A stretch of DNA of 63,794 nt from a virus. The notes under the pieces were generated by a model. The model was not told the DNA's origin and made no database searches. It worked only from the letters and a program-made list of their open reading frames with translations. This document shows, piece by piece, positions 40,201 to 46,861 of the stretch. Location of the stretch: positions 1-63,794 of the IMG/VR virus record IMGVR_UViG_3300004282_000002. One strand, written 5' to 3'. Within the stretch, counting starts at the first letter, position 1; every line of letters begins with the position of its first letter. The position numbers and the translations under genes are program-made.

Positions 40201-40542
40201 AATATCAACGAAGCTAAGTCTTCCTACAATTCTTATGTTGATACATTTGGATTAAGTAGTGTTAGATTAATGGAGACACCTTATGATAAGTTTAAAGCTA
40301 AGGTAGCAATCACTAGGCCTATAGACAAGGGTGATATGACAAGTGTAATAATAGCCAAGGAAGATGTTGCTATAGATAATATGAAAGAGTTAGTTAAGGC
40401 TCCTGTACAGATAAATGCTGAACAAATGGTTATTAACTTTGATACATATTTCCCTGGAGAGGAATATCTTGATGATAGCGAGAAGAGAGCTAGAATGACG
40501 TTAGTTGAGAATGGAGAATTAAAAATATCATGTAAGTTTTAA
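28294..40542 (+). CDS. Giant virion protein: zincin protease plus crAss-like virion RNA polymerase
   Basis: 4082 residues. The N-terminal 450 residues have hydrophobic Gly/Ala segments (GVGFLLGMMAPGVALRALKL; SGIILGGIMGGGM) like an ejected protein. Residues 1470-1520 hold a zincin motif: AYHEAFHVW (H1474, E1475, H1478) followed by EEVLAEEF (possible third ligand E1513 or E1517). Residues 2849-2856 read SSDFDIDK: D2851, D2853 and D2855 form the DxDxD triad that binds Mg in the double-psi beta-barrel of crAss-like virion RNA polymerases. Residues 3813-3822 (LPEEASHFYI) with REEAIG at 3864-3869 look like a second zincin whose first His is Glu. It would be ejected to transcribe early genes; this comes from family knowledge. 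Confidence 0.85.
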   Translation: MATPSVLGQEPIVPENLSKPTLDKPGITEPDLATNLRAISAMDFGRPAQATTLPVSERQFAKRLSPMAPVVGTNIMEDLAQDQSGWEQMAYLVPRALSKAAIEAAKLPGMIEGFGEWATTGFSSEDYGNAFNNGWVLALDRFNEQIQKEGLPVYVPQSVQDGNIFKKLASTSFWATEGADGVGFLLGMMAPGVALRALKLGANTTKLFSGVNKLVKPGSELETMAASMKTASRIDDWSAAAVNTVYEAGIEGQQAFNDYLNQYPGDVEGAGRAAKQTFVANNAILLGPNLLNQKWLFNGFKRTEQVAKSVGKPAVTKAIASTITPTGELGKLATKTTFDKVFDVTKIIGKGVLSEGFFEEGLQYATSERAKKTKGNLDFAGIVDEYIKDITADTQGNTEMWSGIILGGIMGGGMSSYGAIKQAKTEEKYGKELYGLLNNNYINYNKTYKDFAKTENGQPIYDKSGQIEIDIPKLIAGGAFAIKNAALRESALAAYEDGDQETYDQVMNLIHFDYMLPWLQMEGGIDLLKEHIKAIAVKEKASDEANGITDSKSVAEIEQSLVDKATKFQEIYNKINDTHDLSFDISKKKTATKDDIKSFSDLVKANKMSAKVQMDHFTDRVNKLKNTLSTNGVTSSFSKMDDAMVSELEDSYKKLASTKSLDSVQQAEIEQTIATVKQGVKVYNEARKALNEAFDKKSLNKAFDQWLTAKVKGEQNKTNLGKLKDPGLASIWNNANKKGNLGIKYTDASGKEHAVIAKINKVNEDGTLDVSVLNKKEDGTWEPKENITINNSKEIKLSDGTVVIADISSYATPEEAEKGNLINGSSGTNIENELSHSFEIASVSYEKDPKTPYSGFDSFLKITSNQDQAGTNSNVARFYVFVNNYWNKGQTYQGKVVMKYSFKTFHYNQMANQSDLLKDKLLFYVGDGKFMSYNEIQKADNNASIIDKARQDIKVVVVDAITKDISKFDDNGEPDEANNNIIFSSLGSGSVKTSGDFDRFSGKKFEQIVKDQKIKEGMSNKDAEEFAAKAYKDDFVKQLEAYRTFRGTLATEQVVIDITGINPGIRQSDNVVEIPLLKATFTPLNKLHFTVSAPILNEGGALAKHIYSPYGIDHSLISGLTYVWIQGNPVVVKQLTLADTNSVQDILNALRYVASGKEKANDVLTYLKSVIHMNTDNEKYKLFFINSVDNHGERVSGAFEALVFGGKSITADNLAKGEGVEELVTFLNDKRWNFSKKLLDPANKAVPFTEYKVNNKLEVSDSQWKAEDDGYRGFLFSDKNKNVPKGIVRINYMPQSKVALAIKPQFKNQSLRTRVRPGQIKEKEEPKGEPSILDMLGGPKQEAPSDIDVAWNKVKNGRTGDKYRELARESIADDKIDEKALEAVAKENYYKAYVRNNQRNSSQSFTRKVNDAKAKYTLERGTAITWFIDKFPDIPIDIVNGIINSKDGARLWGQLLEGSRVLISNLAEEGTAYHEAFHVWNILFNDEQNRKILYNETRKRIGNDKLTDREAEEVLAEEFRDFMLLGDSYKFNKGETVKQTLFQRILQAIRNIIRSISGKDAKELSSKEIENAFKKINDGTFYGKINQTTESFNSIEGVAPMERLALLKDINYNFFDKLIKDLGNDGDLLFTFEKSPEKIYDELYEHYESINNEDEASGVSQIYKDVVEKWDDFIYDHKLFLTQYKIDIRTSKEKQKVYESQEIDEDELDGKTLEHVESFTRPISDNIQSPIRLLVGSLKYVDSNDIDGKTTFIPITDAEFMTNSNVEYNKTMNLIINELTQITSPKKMMEKLFYLTTKRDKNGRLIYPELTQLYRHLGGDQSHDVMSETKKKLHMQFYSSFATNKNRVTLVTFKNDGKMTYADMVDDSVKEVTKKTWIENALKLVEDNKSKYIKYVDGDYKINISSLLNDLRVASNKGTLSSILANLGIIFAYPEASINGNEFTKAYASRLIEELNRYNHKKIDMSLNDLYDPNRVQNQGELNAMAIWGSEDLTNDTDLMYFNQDGNMEWSITRNSHLSEMKNRFNEFASDRRMDENIPVPIELQKHMPYNSTNGNLFALHSKYWGYTSSGVKIKFGPIKAIATQDGDAVEMDHANFSDYKRATFDLILRNIIPLVRAADRGPEYAFEATKTDYNIGENTIIDDLRDSYLYDELITSFALLSEINYNKGNEDNPSHKFGSNLHNYSNNAKTLRVFSFLFDKDFNKGNKLQSLESYVGDNSDISFEKLKSLTSEYLIANREIIDSLIKSFMTESMASNKESLLESMIIKDKGDGTFMYPGLNEETLGKLGIIPSARGTISSSDVNKMLRVHFYNYFVGVQEQLKMFLGDMASYASVSDFLKRTTSSASTKLQTANDEKTLQLMNRLRQKVNGHEHSSTVRELIISNIKGDASPELIAFDKAYSNMDIADGQMWGSLDFVRGMLDRNGTWSDEQERSFQYEMQKLTLEVLRDPELRDIWPLANESMFTDENGVFYNHTNGRIPGAPMFNGETIDPYDKDAMGQIPALKPLGAGYIEQEDLNVGVMDISKMSVAPIFPSQLTRERKKFLLSMMQHDIDSFGDPKSKKGDYYLNTLNPDNGDLVSLDSQVTQLLYNDYGIQNEVNTDEKRRITDSTQKISCIFVDMFSEGKLLPQFADMDEDIKERDAIINEVNVRNLHWVIKELGLVKYDDNSYGLPKENIEKFRKILIEMFVQRLMPDNIIEGLGYVLDSKEKVLDLFTDSNKVENVLNAFIKNNVIKRKVKGEMFVQESSWLYSRDLKFYEKGDKETSRAEVMIPIPEEWNAWVKEIGGIDVLNSMLENGKLDPRITSFIANRVPTASLNTIEAFTIKKFLPTYVGSRIILPAAIVAKTSSDFDIDKLFSYLSNVKITKDGPQYIEMSTENTEKAKLDRWAQYVYYNSSKDEVVEEPKTIKDIALLLLKQTKKELDLLKDAEEFKYGLSKIASDNGLMSFDEFTSQSMISQQSLQALENRMNEIHAKAILHKDRFETLMTPHSSDRIITLAKNHQRLITDLDKLEDRDGKKSHVVSQWWHNNRKAKSFWGGKQGLAIIAANNPVNILMQRFPIHIDDPVINLGLLFFRGQEMTSGGRYGTGHIKDANKNNIADNYGQMMVAAVDVAKNDAASRVNMNPDTLSMWTFLNSNGLNTGVGLDQIAAMMSHPIIMDFLNRIDISQSKFARNNRYTAERGLPWEKNTWFQDEIGYKSNVITSLIKKYSPTIEADVKFHGVITRQVVPARIDGIPFNYEETLASAFSNYIYAAGDKAKKVAMKKLMDKMRTTTSKFKYLSTRDITESKDGAVAIQILDNFVMYSLMSQKAISLSSSLRPYASHGFSKTQSGLETKVEKFYRNRDDSIFDSGDVDNFMENSFIGSSFDTYETTLSMYKWTLLTRKYPELAKLFNDQFLSRYTNLKDQTREEILRSARNQFMSFVASYYSDDETVMRNRYTELFTGANSLPIRLRRIKGKISNNALEYLRPVISEFSLETNTVRENHYITSFNKKQGVIEQNINVAIVEEMLESKDPEVRKFTEDFIEFSMYQNGIGNSHISYMSIIPNIKFIPKMDADMQTFLDKFFKGNDDNQSMIISSFVDQFMRNNYANKDIVHRYGTTFSESDINEGETFTKKVRRIEVDKKSPAARYDYITARYYTSSAQERKDNYAKGLRNPFEMILYKFDSVDETTGKYIFTLVEKLGDGPRFKEYYPTLSGAIVPSILKTNQYANIKPKVVEKKVVTPNRDISTMNNDELYASLMQLETDYNAKPIEELDNLMMDFFNAAKISKKPVDVIKSRLGKKIPAVAVSRLAEMTVEVIDGKRNMKTLPEEASHFYIAMLDENSGLYKSMFNGIVNYPIYQQVRDNYGEIYEWNEVMLREEAIGKLITDRMVTGFVDKTLTTRLQEQSNNWFIKLWNTIKEIFKKTNGDPYTKVAYDILNTKVRHLTEIKPTKADDRYQSVSKLEQWNEIPATSKGMYKYLYYRNINEAKSSYNSYVDTFGLSSVRLMETPYDKFKAKVAITRPIDKGDMTSVIIAKEDVAIDNMKELVKAPVQINAEQMVINFDTYFPGEEYLDDSEKRARMTLVENGELKISCKF

Positions 40543-40553
40543 AAAGTATCATT

Positions 40554-43500
40554 ATGGGATGTAAGGAATTAAATTTTACAAAAGAGGAGTTAGTAAATGC
40601 TCAGAAGAATGAGTCTCTGATAACACAGCCATCACCTAATCAGACACAGGAAGAGACATCTGCAAAGATAGACTCTGTAGCTGCCAAGGTGGTAAAGAAA
40701 GATGAGAGATATTGGTTCTGGGATTGGGTAATGGGAACTCGTGTGTCAGAAAAAGCTAAGAGAAGTAAGGGTATGCAAGCATCTAGTGTTAATCCTGATA
40801 ATGATATTAAGAGAGAGGCTGGTACATTCGTACATGAGATAATGAATGATCTTCTTAATCTCAGAGCTAATAAGAAAGGTGATTTCTTTGTCATAAAAGA
40901 AAAAGCATTACATGGCCCGGTTAAACTTACTAGTGATCATTTCAGCCAATTAAACAAACTAGCTGAACGCGTTGCTCGTGATATAAGGAGACAACAAGAT
41001 CTTATTGATAAAGACAAGGATGTAATAGTAAAGACAGAGATATTCGTTGGTGATTTCCTTAAGGATATAGGTGGCACAATAGACGTGCTTGCTATCTTTA
41101 GTGATAACACAGGCCTTATCTATGACTATAAAACTTCAGGGAAGAATGATCCTATTGAGATTATTGATGGCAATGCAAGAGTTGTGCGTAGGCCATTAGC
41201 ATATCAGGACATAGATGCTTATCATATAGCTATGAAGGAATACAAGAGAATCCTTGTAGAGAGATATGGTTTAAAGCATATACGTCAGAATAGATTACTT
41301 CCTATAGCAATGAGTTTTGTTAAGAAAGAAGGTAAGCTAGAAAAGGGCAATATATTAAAAAAGGAAATAGATAATCTTGTTGCTATTGATGAGGCTTCTG
41401 AGAATCTTAAACCTATTCCTGTTGGTGGAGAACAGACATCATGGAAGGGACTTAATAAGCTTATAGAGAAACAATATACTCAGATTGAGGAGCTCAGACG
41501 TAAGCTAAAGAATAAGAAGATTAGTCAAGATGAGAAAGAAGAGATTAAACGTAGGATAGAAGCTATAGATAAGAGTATCACAAGGACACTTGTAGATAGT
41601 GATATAAATGATATAATACAAACAGCTACTAATCTTGCCTTTGAGGTTAACAATAGACTTAAGGAATTACCGTTATTAGTTAATAATGACCCCAATCCTA
41701 ACTATATGACGTTAGAAGACATATCTAATTATATAGCTGAGATGAGTGTTTATAAGGATATGGCTAAGGAGACACATACATATTTCTTAGATATAAAAGA
41801 GTCTGATCCTAATAAATTTGAAAGACTAAAGAAATCTCTTAGGAAGATACTTCCTGATTTTGAAGAGAGGTTATATGAACTAGAATATGAATATAACAAT
41901 AGAGGAGAATCTATTGTTTCTGATGATTTTAAGGGCGAAGATGGACATCTGTTACCATTGCAGGAACTTAATTTTGGACAATTAAAATTCTTAAAGATAT
42001 CTGAGATTGATCATCCTATATACCAGACTGTATGGAAAGTCGTAGAGGAAGCTCAGTTTAAGATTAAAAAGAAATTTAATGACATGGATAAGAATGTCTA
42101 TGGTAAGACAGAAGCGTTGTTCAAATGGGCTAAAGATAACTTCGGTGGTATTAACTATAGGAAAGAAGCCTTCAAGATGCTAATTGATAACGAGACTGGG
42201 AATATGTATTCTATGTTAAAGAAGGGCTTTGTTAGTGAGTTAAATGCTACTATTGAGAAGGGTGGTTCAGATGCTATAGAGATAGTAAAAGATCACTATG
42301 AGTTTAAGAATCAAGCACAATGGAAGAAAGATTATGAGGTAAGGCTAGAAAGTTTTAGGGCCCTTACAAGGGCAAGATATAATATTAATTATGCTACAGG
42401 AACTTTTGAGGATGTTGTTGGCGTAGGAGATAAGATTATACAGACCGCCATACAGCAAGAAGAAGCCTATGAGAATGAGATATCTAACTTCAAGAAGAAT
42501 AATGATCTTGAGAATAGTGGTATAGCATGGCTTAACGTTATTAATAGAAGAAGCTTTCTTAAACTTAAGAAATCAACTATAGAAGATAACTATTCTGAAG
42601 AATATAAAAGAATAAAAAATATCAAACCGCTTAATGACTTTTATGTCATGTGGAATGAATATATGGAAGAATTTTCTCAGATATTTGGGGTTATGAACTA
42701 TAAGGAACTGCCACCTAATTTTATTCCTAATATCAGAAAAGAGATGTTAGAGCATATCAGTTCCGATGGTTTTCATCTTATGTCTGCTGTCAATGAGTTC
42801 TTTGAGTCGTTTAGTGTAAGAGAAGAAGATGTATATCTTAGCTCATATAGTCCAGATGGTGTAGAGCGTAGAGTTCCTATTCTATTTATGAATAAGTTTA
42901 AAGATAAAGATGGTAATGTTGATAATACACGCAAGTCTTATGATCTAAGTACATCCCTGATGATCTTTGGTAAGATGGCTTATAACTATCAACATATGCA
43001 TGAGATAGAACCTAAGATAAATGCTCTTAAACATGTATTAGGAAGACCATCACCAGAACAGGGAGGAACAGAAGCTACTGATAGGCTTGGTAGACGCATA
43101 GCTGGTAGAGTGTCCCCATATATTACAAGGGAAGGTAGTGGTACGGATACATATAAGCTATTAGAAGATATAACAGATTTTTATCTATATGGTGTTAAGT
43201 TTAAACAAACATCGTTAATACCAGGTGTTGATGTAGCACATTTTCTAACAAAGATGAAAAACTATAACTCTGGGATACGATTAGGGTTTGCATTTATTCC
43301 AGCTGCTGGAGCATTAATGGCTGGTAAAGTAGGTACAGTATTAGGTGCTGGAAAGGGGATTCATTATACTAGTGAGCAATTATTAGAGGCACATAAGTTA
43401 ATGGTTTCTAATCCTAAGAAATATAAGGCTATAACAGCATTTTTTGACGCTCAGAATGATGACTATACACAAAGAGAATTAGAGAAGCATCACTCAGATA

Positions 43501-44651
43501 TTAAAGGACGTTGGCTTAATAGTAGAACACTGTACGCACCATTGCGTGGAGCAGACACCATGATAACTAATCCTATAGTAGTGGCTATGTCACAGAACTG
43601 GGGCGTTAAGGACGATGGTACGATAGTAAGATTTACAAAGAAAGGTAAGGAAAAAGGAATATATAAAAATGTAAAGTCTATCTTTGAAGCTATCAAGCTA
43701 GACGATAAGGGAATGTCTATAGAAGGATTATCTGATGAGGGGTTTATGCAATTTAGAGCAGCTGTTAAAGCTGTTATATCTGAGACTATAGGTAATATGA
43801 ATCCTGATGATATAGGTGCTGTTGACACTAACCTTATCATGAATCAGATGATGGCTTTTAAGTCATGGATGCCAGCGTTAGTACAAGAATATGTAGGAGG
43901 ATTACGATGGGATCAGACAACGCAAGCTATGAGATGGGGTAGATTTAAAGCTTACTTTAATGATTATAGAAGAGATCTTAACTTCACGCCACACGAAATA
44001 GAGCAAGGTAGACTATTTTATTCATATATGAGTAAGGTTGTATTGCCTAATGTAAGTAAGCTTATATTGGACTTAACAACATTCGGACTAGCACCAAGAA
44101 TGGGATTACAGAGAGTGAATGAGGATCGTGCAAGGAAGATGTTTGTAAGATGGCAAAGAGAGCATCCCGGGTTGGTTAATAAAGTAACCTTTGATGATTT
44201 TCTTGAGATAAAAGAAGCTCAGATAAAGGCTATGCTGATGCAATTACGATTTATCTTTGGCTTCATGGCACTAGCAATGTTCTTAGGCGCTAAAGGAGAT
44301 GATGGAGAACCTAGATATTATGAGAATAGGGTTACAAGAGCTTTCTATAAAATATTCTCCAAGGCTGGCTCAGAACTAACGTTCATGTGGAATCCTACAG
44401 AGTTCTTAAGACTTGTAAGAAACCCATGGCCATTGACAAGTTTGCTATTACAAGTAAAGAATGTGGCTGTGAATGGCTTTGATGAGACTAGGGATATTAT
44501 GTTTGGTGAAGACTCTAATCAAGATAAAGCTCCTATTGGATATTATATGTTTCAATTTATGTATGGTATGCCACAGTTGATGAGGTTAACAGAAATGTAT
44601 GAGACTATGAAGAAAAGCCCATATCAAGTGTTTAATATTCAGAGTCAATAA
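40554..44651 (+). CDS. Giant virion cargo protein with N-terminal PD-(D/E)XK nuclease
   Basis: 1365 residues. Residues 90-195 contain the nuclease core: GTFVHEIMNDLL (H94, E95), GGTIDVLAIF (D177) and GLIYDYKTSG (D191, K193), the Cas4/RecB-like D...DxK arrangement. The remainder is helical and charged with a hydrophobic stretch near residues 905-925 (GFAFIPAAGALMAGKVGTVL) and another near 1230-1245 (FIFGFMALAMFLGA). Some crAss-like phages carry a comparable large protein behind the RNA polymerase. Possible roles are host DNA breakdown or genome processing on entry. Last gene of the plus-strand block. Confidence 0.75.
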   Translation: MGCKELNFTKEELVNAQKNESLITQPSPNQTQEETSAKIDSVAAKVVKKDERYWFWDWVMGTRVSEKAKRSKGMQASSVNPDNDIKREAGTFVHEIMNDLLNLRANKKGDFFVIKEKALHGPVKLTSDHFSQLNKLAERVARDIRRQQDLIDKDKDVIVKTEIFVGDFLKDIGGTIDVLAIFSDNTGLIYDYKTSGKNDPIEIIDGNARVVRRPLAYQDIDAYHIAMKEYKRILVERYGLKHIRQNRLLPIAMSFVKKEGKLEKGNILKKEIDNLVAIDEASENLKPIPVGGEQTSWKGLNKLIEKQYTQIEELRRKLKNKKISQDEKEEIKRRIEAIDKSITRTLVDSDINDIIQTATNLAFEVNNRLKELPLLVNNDPNPNYMTLEDISNYIAEMSVYKDMAKETHTYFLDIKESDPNKFERLKKSLRKILPDFEERLYELEYEYNNRGESIVSDDFKGEDGHLLPLQELNFGQLKFLKISEIDHPIYQTVWKVVEEAQFKIKKKFNDMDKNVYGKTEALFKWAKDNFGGINYRKEAFKMLIDNETGNMYSMLKKGFVSELNATIEKGGSDAIEIVKDHYEFKNQAQWKKDYEVRLESFRALTRARYNINYATGTFEDVVGVGDKIIQTAIQQEEAYENEISNFKKNNDLENSGIAWLNVINRRSFLKLKKSTIEDNYSEEYKRIKNIKPLNDFYVMWNEYMEEFSQIFGVMNYKELPPNFIPNIRKEMLEHISSDGFHLMSAVNEFFESFSVREEDVYLSSYSPDGVERRVPILFMNKFKDKDGNVDNTRKSYDLSTSLMIFGKMAYNYQHMHEIEPKINALKHVLGRPSPEQGGTEATDRLGRRIAGRVSPYITREGSGTDTYKLLEDITDFYLYGVKFKQTSLIPGVDVAHFLTKMKNYNSGIRLGFAFIPAAGALMAGKVGTVLGAGKGIHYTSEQLLEAHKLMVSNPKKYKAITAFFDAQNDDYTQRELEKHHSDIKGRWLNSRTLYAPLRGADTMITNPIVVAMSQNWGVKDDGTIVRFTKKGKEKGIYKNVKSIFEAIKLDDKGMSIEGLSDEGFMQFRAAVKAVISETIGNMNPDDIGAVDTNLIMNQMMAFKSWMPALVQEYVGGLRWDQTTQAMRWGRFKAYFNDYRRDLNFTPHEIEQGRLFYSYMSKVVLPNVSKLILDLTTFGLAPRMGLQRVNEDRARKMFVRWQREHPGLVNKVTFDDFLEIKEAQIKAMLMQLRFIFGFMALAMFLGAKGDDGEPRYYENRVTRAFYKIFSKAGSELTFMWNPTEFLRLVRNPWPLTSLLLQVKNVAVNGFDETRDIMFGEDSNQDKAPIGYYMFQFMYGMPQLMRLTEMYETMKKSPYQVFNIQSQ

Positions 44652-44672
44652 TCTATTCCTTGATAAAAAAAA

Positions 44673-44709
44673 GCAAGGGGGTTTGTGTTGCGATGCACTT
44701 GCCCCCTTT
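44673..44709. terminator. Bidirectional terminator between converging gene blocks
   Basis: A hairpin pairs 44675-44681 (AAGGGGG) with 44702-44708 (CCCCCTT), with an inner GTGT/GCAC stem. Eight A residues at 44665-44672 give a U-tract for the minus strand; TTTACTTT follows on the plus strand. It sits between the ends of the two converging transcription units. Confidence 0.8.
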
Positions 44710-44735
44710 ACTTTCTCACCTTAACTACTTACAAT

Positions 44736-44966
44736 CTATATCGTTCTAATATTTTTATTCAAAGCTCTTTTTATTCTATATCCCACATCATAAAAGGCAC
44801 TATAGTCGTGCCATTCTTTTTTAAAAGTCCATTCTTGATAATCTATCCATGATCCTCTTTGTGTATCATAATGTATCACATATGGTTCTCCTGTTGAATT
44901 TGATGTAGTTATATAGCCAGTAGTACTACTATTAGGTTCTATCCATTCATATATTCCACTACTCAT
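44736..44966 (-). CDS. Small protein with KTI-type C-terminal tail, last minus-strand gene
   Basis: 76 residues. The Tyr/Trp-rich body (GIYEWIEPNSSTTGYITTSN, YQEWTFKKEWHDYSAFYDVG) has no recognised family. It ends ALNKNIRTI, the tail shared with seven other small proteins encoded at 59.7-62.4 kb, although this gene is about 15 kb from them. It overlaps the upstream gene by 4 bases (ATGA) and ends in TAG before the shared terminator. Confidence 0.6.
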   Translation of the reverse strand: MSSGIYEWIEPNSSTTGYITTSNSTGEPYVIHYDTQRGSWIDYQEWTFKKEWHDYSAFYDVGYRIKRALNKNIRTI

Positions 44967-45430
44967 ATTATTCTAAACATAAAGTTAGGATCGTTCTTTA
45001 ATATGTTGCCAATAGGCACTCCTATCATCTTCTTGCCAATATTAACAATAGCTATCTTGTCAAGTCTTCTTGGATCATCTAATCGTCTAGGATTAGTAGA
45101 ATAATGAGTGATGTCAGCTGGTGTATGAAAAGATCGTACTATAAATCTTCTTGTTGCAATTCTCTGTCTCTCTTGTTCTTCAAGTTCTTCCTTAGTAGAT
45201 AGTTTATATTTCCTATTAAGCTTCTTAAAGAAATGTCCAACATATATACCTTCTAATAGATCATGTTCTTTTATCAACTTAGTCTTATATGTAACAGTAG
45301 TTTCTGTCCTTGCAATGCCATGAACAGCATTCCTTATAGGAGCTCCTGTTAATGTCTTTCTCATATATTTATTGTTGATAATATTCATTGGGATATATGT
45401 GTCGAACTTCACCTTATCACCTATTTTCAT
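44963..45430 (-). CDS. Phage protein with SH3-like N-terminus, unknown function
   Basis: 155 residues. The opening MKIGDKVKFDTYIPMNI and a later DLLEGIYVGHFFKKLNRKY are typical of small beta-barrel phage proteins that bind nucleic acid or protein partners. Residues 84-120 are Arg-rich (EEQERQRIATRRFIVRSFH). Start and stop overlap neighbouring genes, so it belongs to the same transcript. No catalytic motif. Confidence 0.5.
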   Translation of the reverse strand: MKIGDKVKFDTYIPMNIINNKYMRKTLTGAPIRNAVHGIARTETTVTYKTKLIKEHDLLEGIYVGHFFKKLNRKYKLSTKEELEEQERQRIATRRFIVRSFHTPADITHYSTNPRRLDDPRRLDKIAIVNIGKKMIGVPIGNILKNDPNFMFRII

Positions 45431-46068
45431 TATTCCTCCATTTCTTTATATATCTCTTCATTTCTATTTAGTTGTAGCATCTGTGTTATATATGTCTTAT
45501 AGATACTTTCTGCTGTTGTAAGATGATTATTTGATTTCTTAAATCCATAATTCAATCTCTCCTTAATATCTAACAGTAGATCATTACTATTGTCTACATT
45601 ATCTATTGTACAAGATTTAATTATATCAATATCTTCCTCTTGTATATGTTGATTATATTCCATAGGAAGAGCTACCTTATCAGGTGTCTTTAAATTGACA
45701 ATAGAGGCTATTTTAATGAGGTCTAAAGAACTTATATATTTGTCAACATAAAATCCTATATCTGTATGACTCCATAGTGGAATCGCAAGCTTATTGCATT
45801 CCTTGATGGTCATGGATAATGTATATAATTCTTTAGTGTTTATCTTAGCTTGATGGAAGATGTAGTTTAGAATAATATCATTATGCTTAGAATTCCCTAC
45901 TCCAATGAATAGGGAATTACTTATAAGCATTTCTATTATGTCAGTCCTTACGTCTTTATCATCTATCTTATAACAAGTGAATTTCTTATTTGTCTTAACA
46001 TTAAGAAACGTTGCTATAAAGAAGTTACCTCCTACTACCTCTAAATCATAAACTATCAAGTTTCTCAT
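45430..46068 (-). CDS. Exonuclease-like (RNase H fold) domain protein, possibly from a DNA polymerase
   Basis: 212 residues. The start NLIVYDLEVVGGNFFIATF carries a DxE pair typical of DEDD 3'-5' exonucleases, followed by FIGVGNSKHNDIILNYIF, which resembles the second exonuclease motif (N..hHxD). LPMEYNQH and the following helical end lack the usual YxxxD or HxxxD motif in clear form. It matches the N-terminal part of phage family B polymerase exonuclease regions, but the polymerase body is not encoded here. It could be a stand-alone or degenerate exonuclease. Confidence 0.5.
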   Translation of the reverse strand: MRNLIVYDLEVVGGNFFIATFLNVKTNKKFTCYKIDDKDVRTDIIEMLISNSLFIGVGNSKHNDIILNYIFHQAKINTKELYTLSMTIKECNKLAIPLWSHTDIGFYVDKYISSLDLIKIASIVNLKTPDKVALPMEYNQHIQEEDIDIIKSCTIDNVDNSNDLLLDIKERLNYGFKKSNNHLTTAESIYKTYITQMLQLNRNEEIYKEMEE

Positions 46069-46516
46069 TTCTAAGTGTTAACTCATCATTAAATGCTTTT
46101 TTATATTTTTCAGGTAGTCTCTCTTTCATAAATGCTATTACAGCATGGATATGATCTGTTTTCATGTCCTTTATTTTTATCCAGTTAGTCTCAGGCAATC
46201 TATTCATATCCTTATCATAGTTTTGGCCCCATAATAATATATCTCTAGATGGATATCCCAATGATAACAGTATATCGTCATCTTCAGTATAATACCACAC
46301 ACCAGGTATATTATCTAAAAATCCCATATTCACTAACACTTGTGAGAATCTTTCATCATGATTAGCGTTCCAATATTTTTTTATGGCACGCTTCTCTTTC
46401 ACGACTTTCTTCTCTACTTCTTCAAAATTGGTTTTAAACCAATGTATGAATAGTTTATGCATAAATTCCTCATTCACGTAATTCATGAATAATGGAATCC
46501 TTTCTCTATTTCTCAT
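46046..46516 (-). CDS. Unknown early protein
   Basis: 156 residues, charged, no membrane segment. The middle contains NHDERFSQVLVNMGFLDNIP, VWYYTEDDDILLSLGY and ILWGQNYDKDMNRLP, a pattern I do not recognise as an enzyme. It overlaps the next gene by 23 bases in another frame and starts within an ATGA overlap of the 50-residue gene upstream. Confidence 0.5.
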   Translation of the reverse strand: MRNRERIPLFMNYVNEEFMHKLFIHWFKTNFEEVEKKVVKEKRAIKKYWNANHDERFSQVLVNMGFLDNIPGVWYYTEDDDILLSLGYPSRDILLWGQNYDKDMNRLPETNWIKIKDMKTDHIHAVIAFMKERLPEKYKKAFNDELTLRNEKLDSL

Positions 46517-46665
46517 TTTTTTAATTCATCTAAAAACCTATTATATATTTTCTCAGAACTTATCTTCCCAGTAATATATTGCTCAAGCATTTCATCATCA
46601 TACTTAAGCCAATCGAGTAATACTATTACTGTCTCTTTAATTTGTTTTTCTACTTTCTGTTCCAT
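46513..46665 (-). CDS. Helical miniprotein, 50 residues
   Basis: ATG at 46665, TGA at 46513-46515. The stop overlaps the next ATG as ATGA, the junction used throughout this block. The sequence is a single acidic helix-rich stretch (KETVIVLLDWLKYDDEMLEQ), with no recognised family. Its start lies inside the preceding 32-residue frame, so one of the two could be a non-coding leader. Confidence 0.5.
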   Translation of the reverse strand: MEQKVEKQIKETVIVLLDWLKYDDEMLEQYITGKISSEKIYNRFLDELKK

Positions 46666-46748
46666 ATGTAATCCATTACCCAATATTTACCATTGTATGT
46701 AAATGTAACTCCAAAAAACTTCTTCTTGTCACCCTTCTTCGCTTTCAT
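46650..46748 (-). CDS. Basic miniprotein, 32 residues
   Basis: ATG at 46748, TAG at 46650-46652. The sequence has a Lys-rich start (MKAKKGDKKKFFG) and an aromatic end (NGKYWVMDYIWNRK). It starts inside an ATGA overlap with the upstream membrane miniprotein and overlaps the 50-residue gene by 16 bases. Coding status rests on this coupling only. Confidence 0.4.
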   Translation of the reverse strand: MKAKKGDKKKFFGVTFTYNGKYWVMDYIWNRK

Positions 46749-46846
46749 TTTGTAACAGATTTAATTATTACACTTAATATAATTAGTGTTACATATAATG
46801 CTATGTAGCATTCTATTATAAAATCATATATCTTTTTTGCTTTCAT
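46745..46846 (-). CDS. Single-helix membrane miniprotein, 33 residues
   Basis: ATG at 46846, TGA at 46745-46747. After a basic start (MKAKK) comes one hydrophobic helix (ALYVTLIILSVII). It follows the ribonucleotide reductase gene by 15 bases and is coupled to the next miniprotein by ATGA. No family recognised. Confidence 0.45.
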   Translation of the reverse strand: MKAKKIYDFIIECYIALYVTLIILSVIIKSVTK

Positions 46847-46861
46847 ATTTTAATTAGATTA

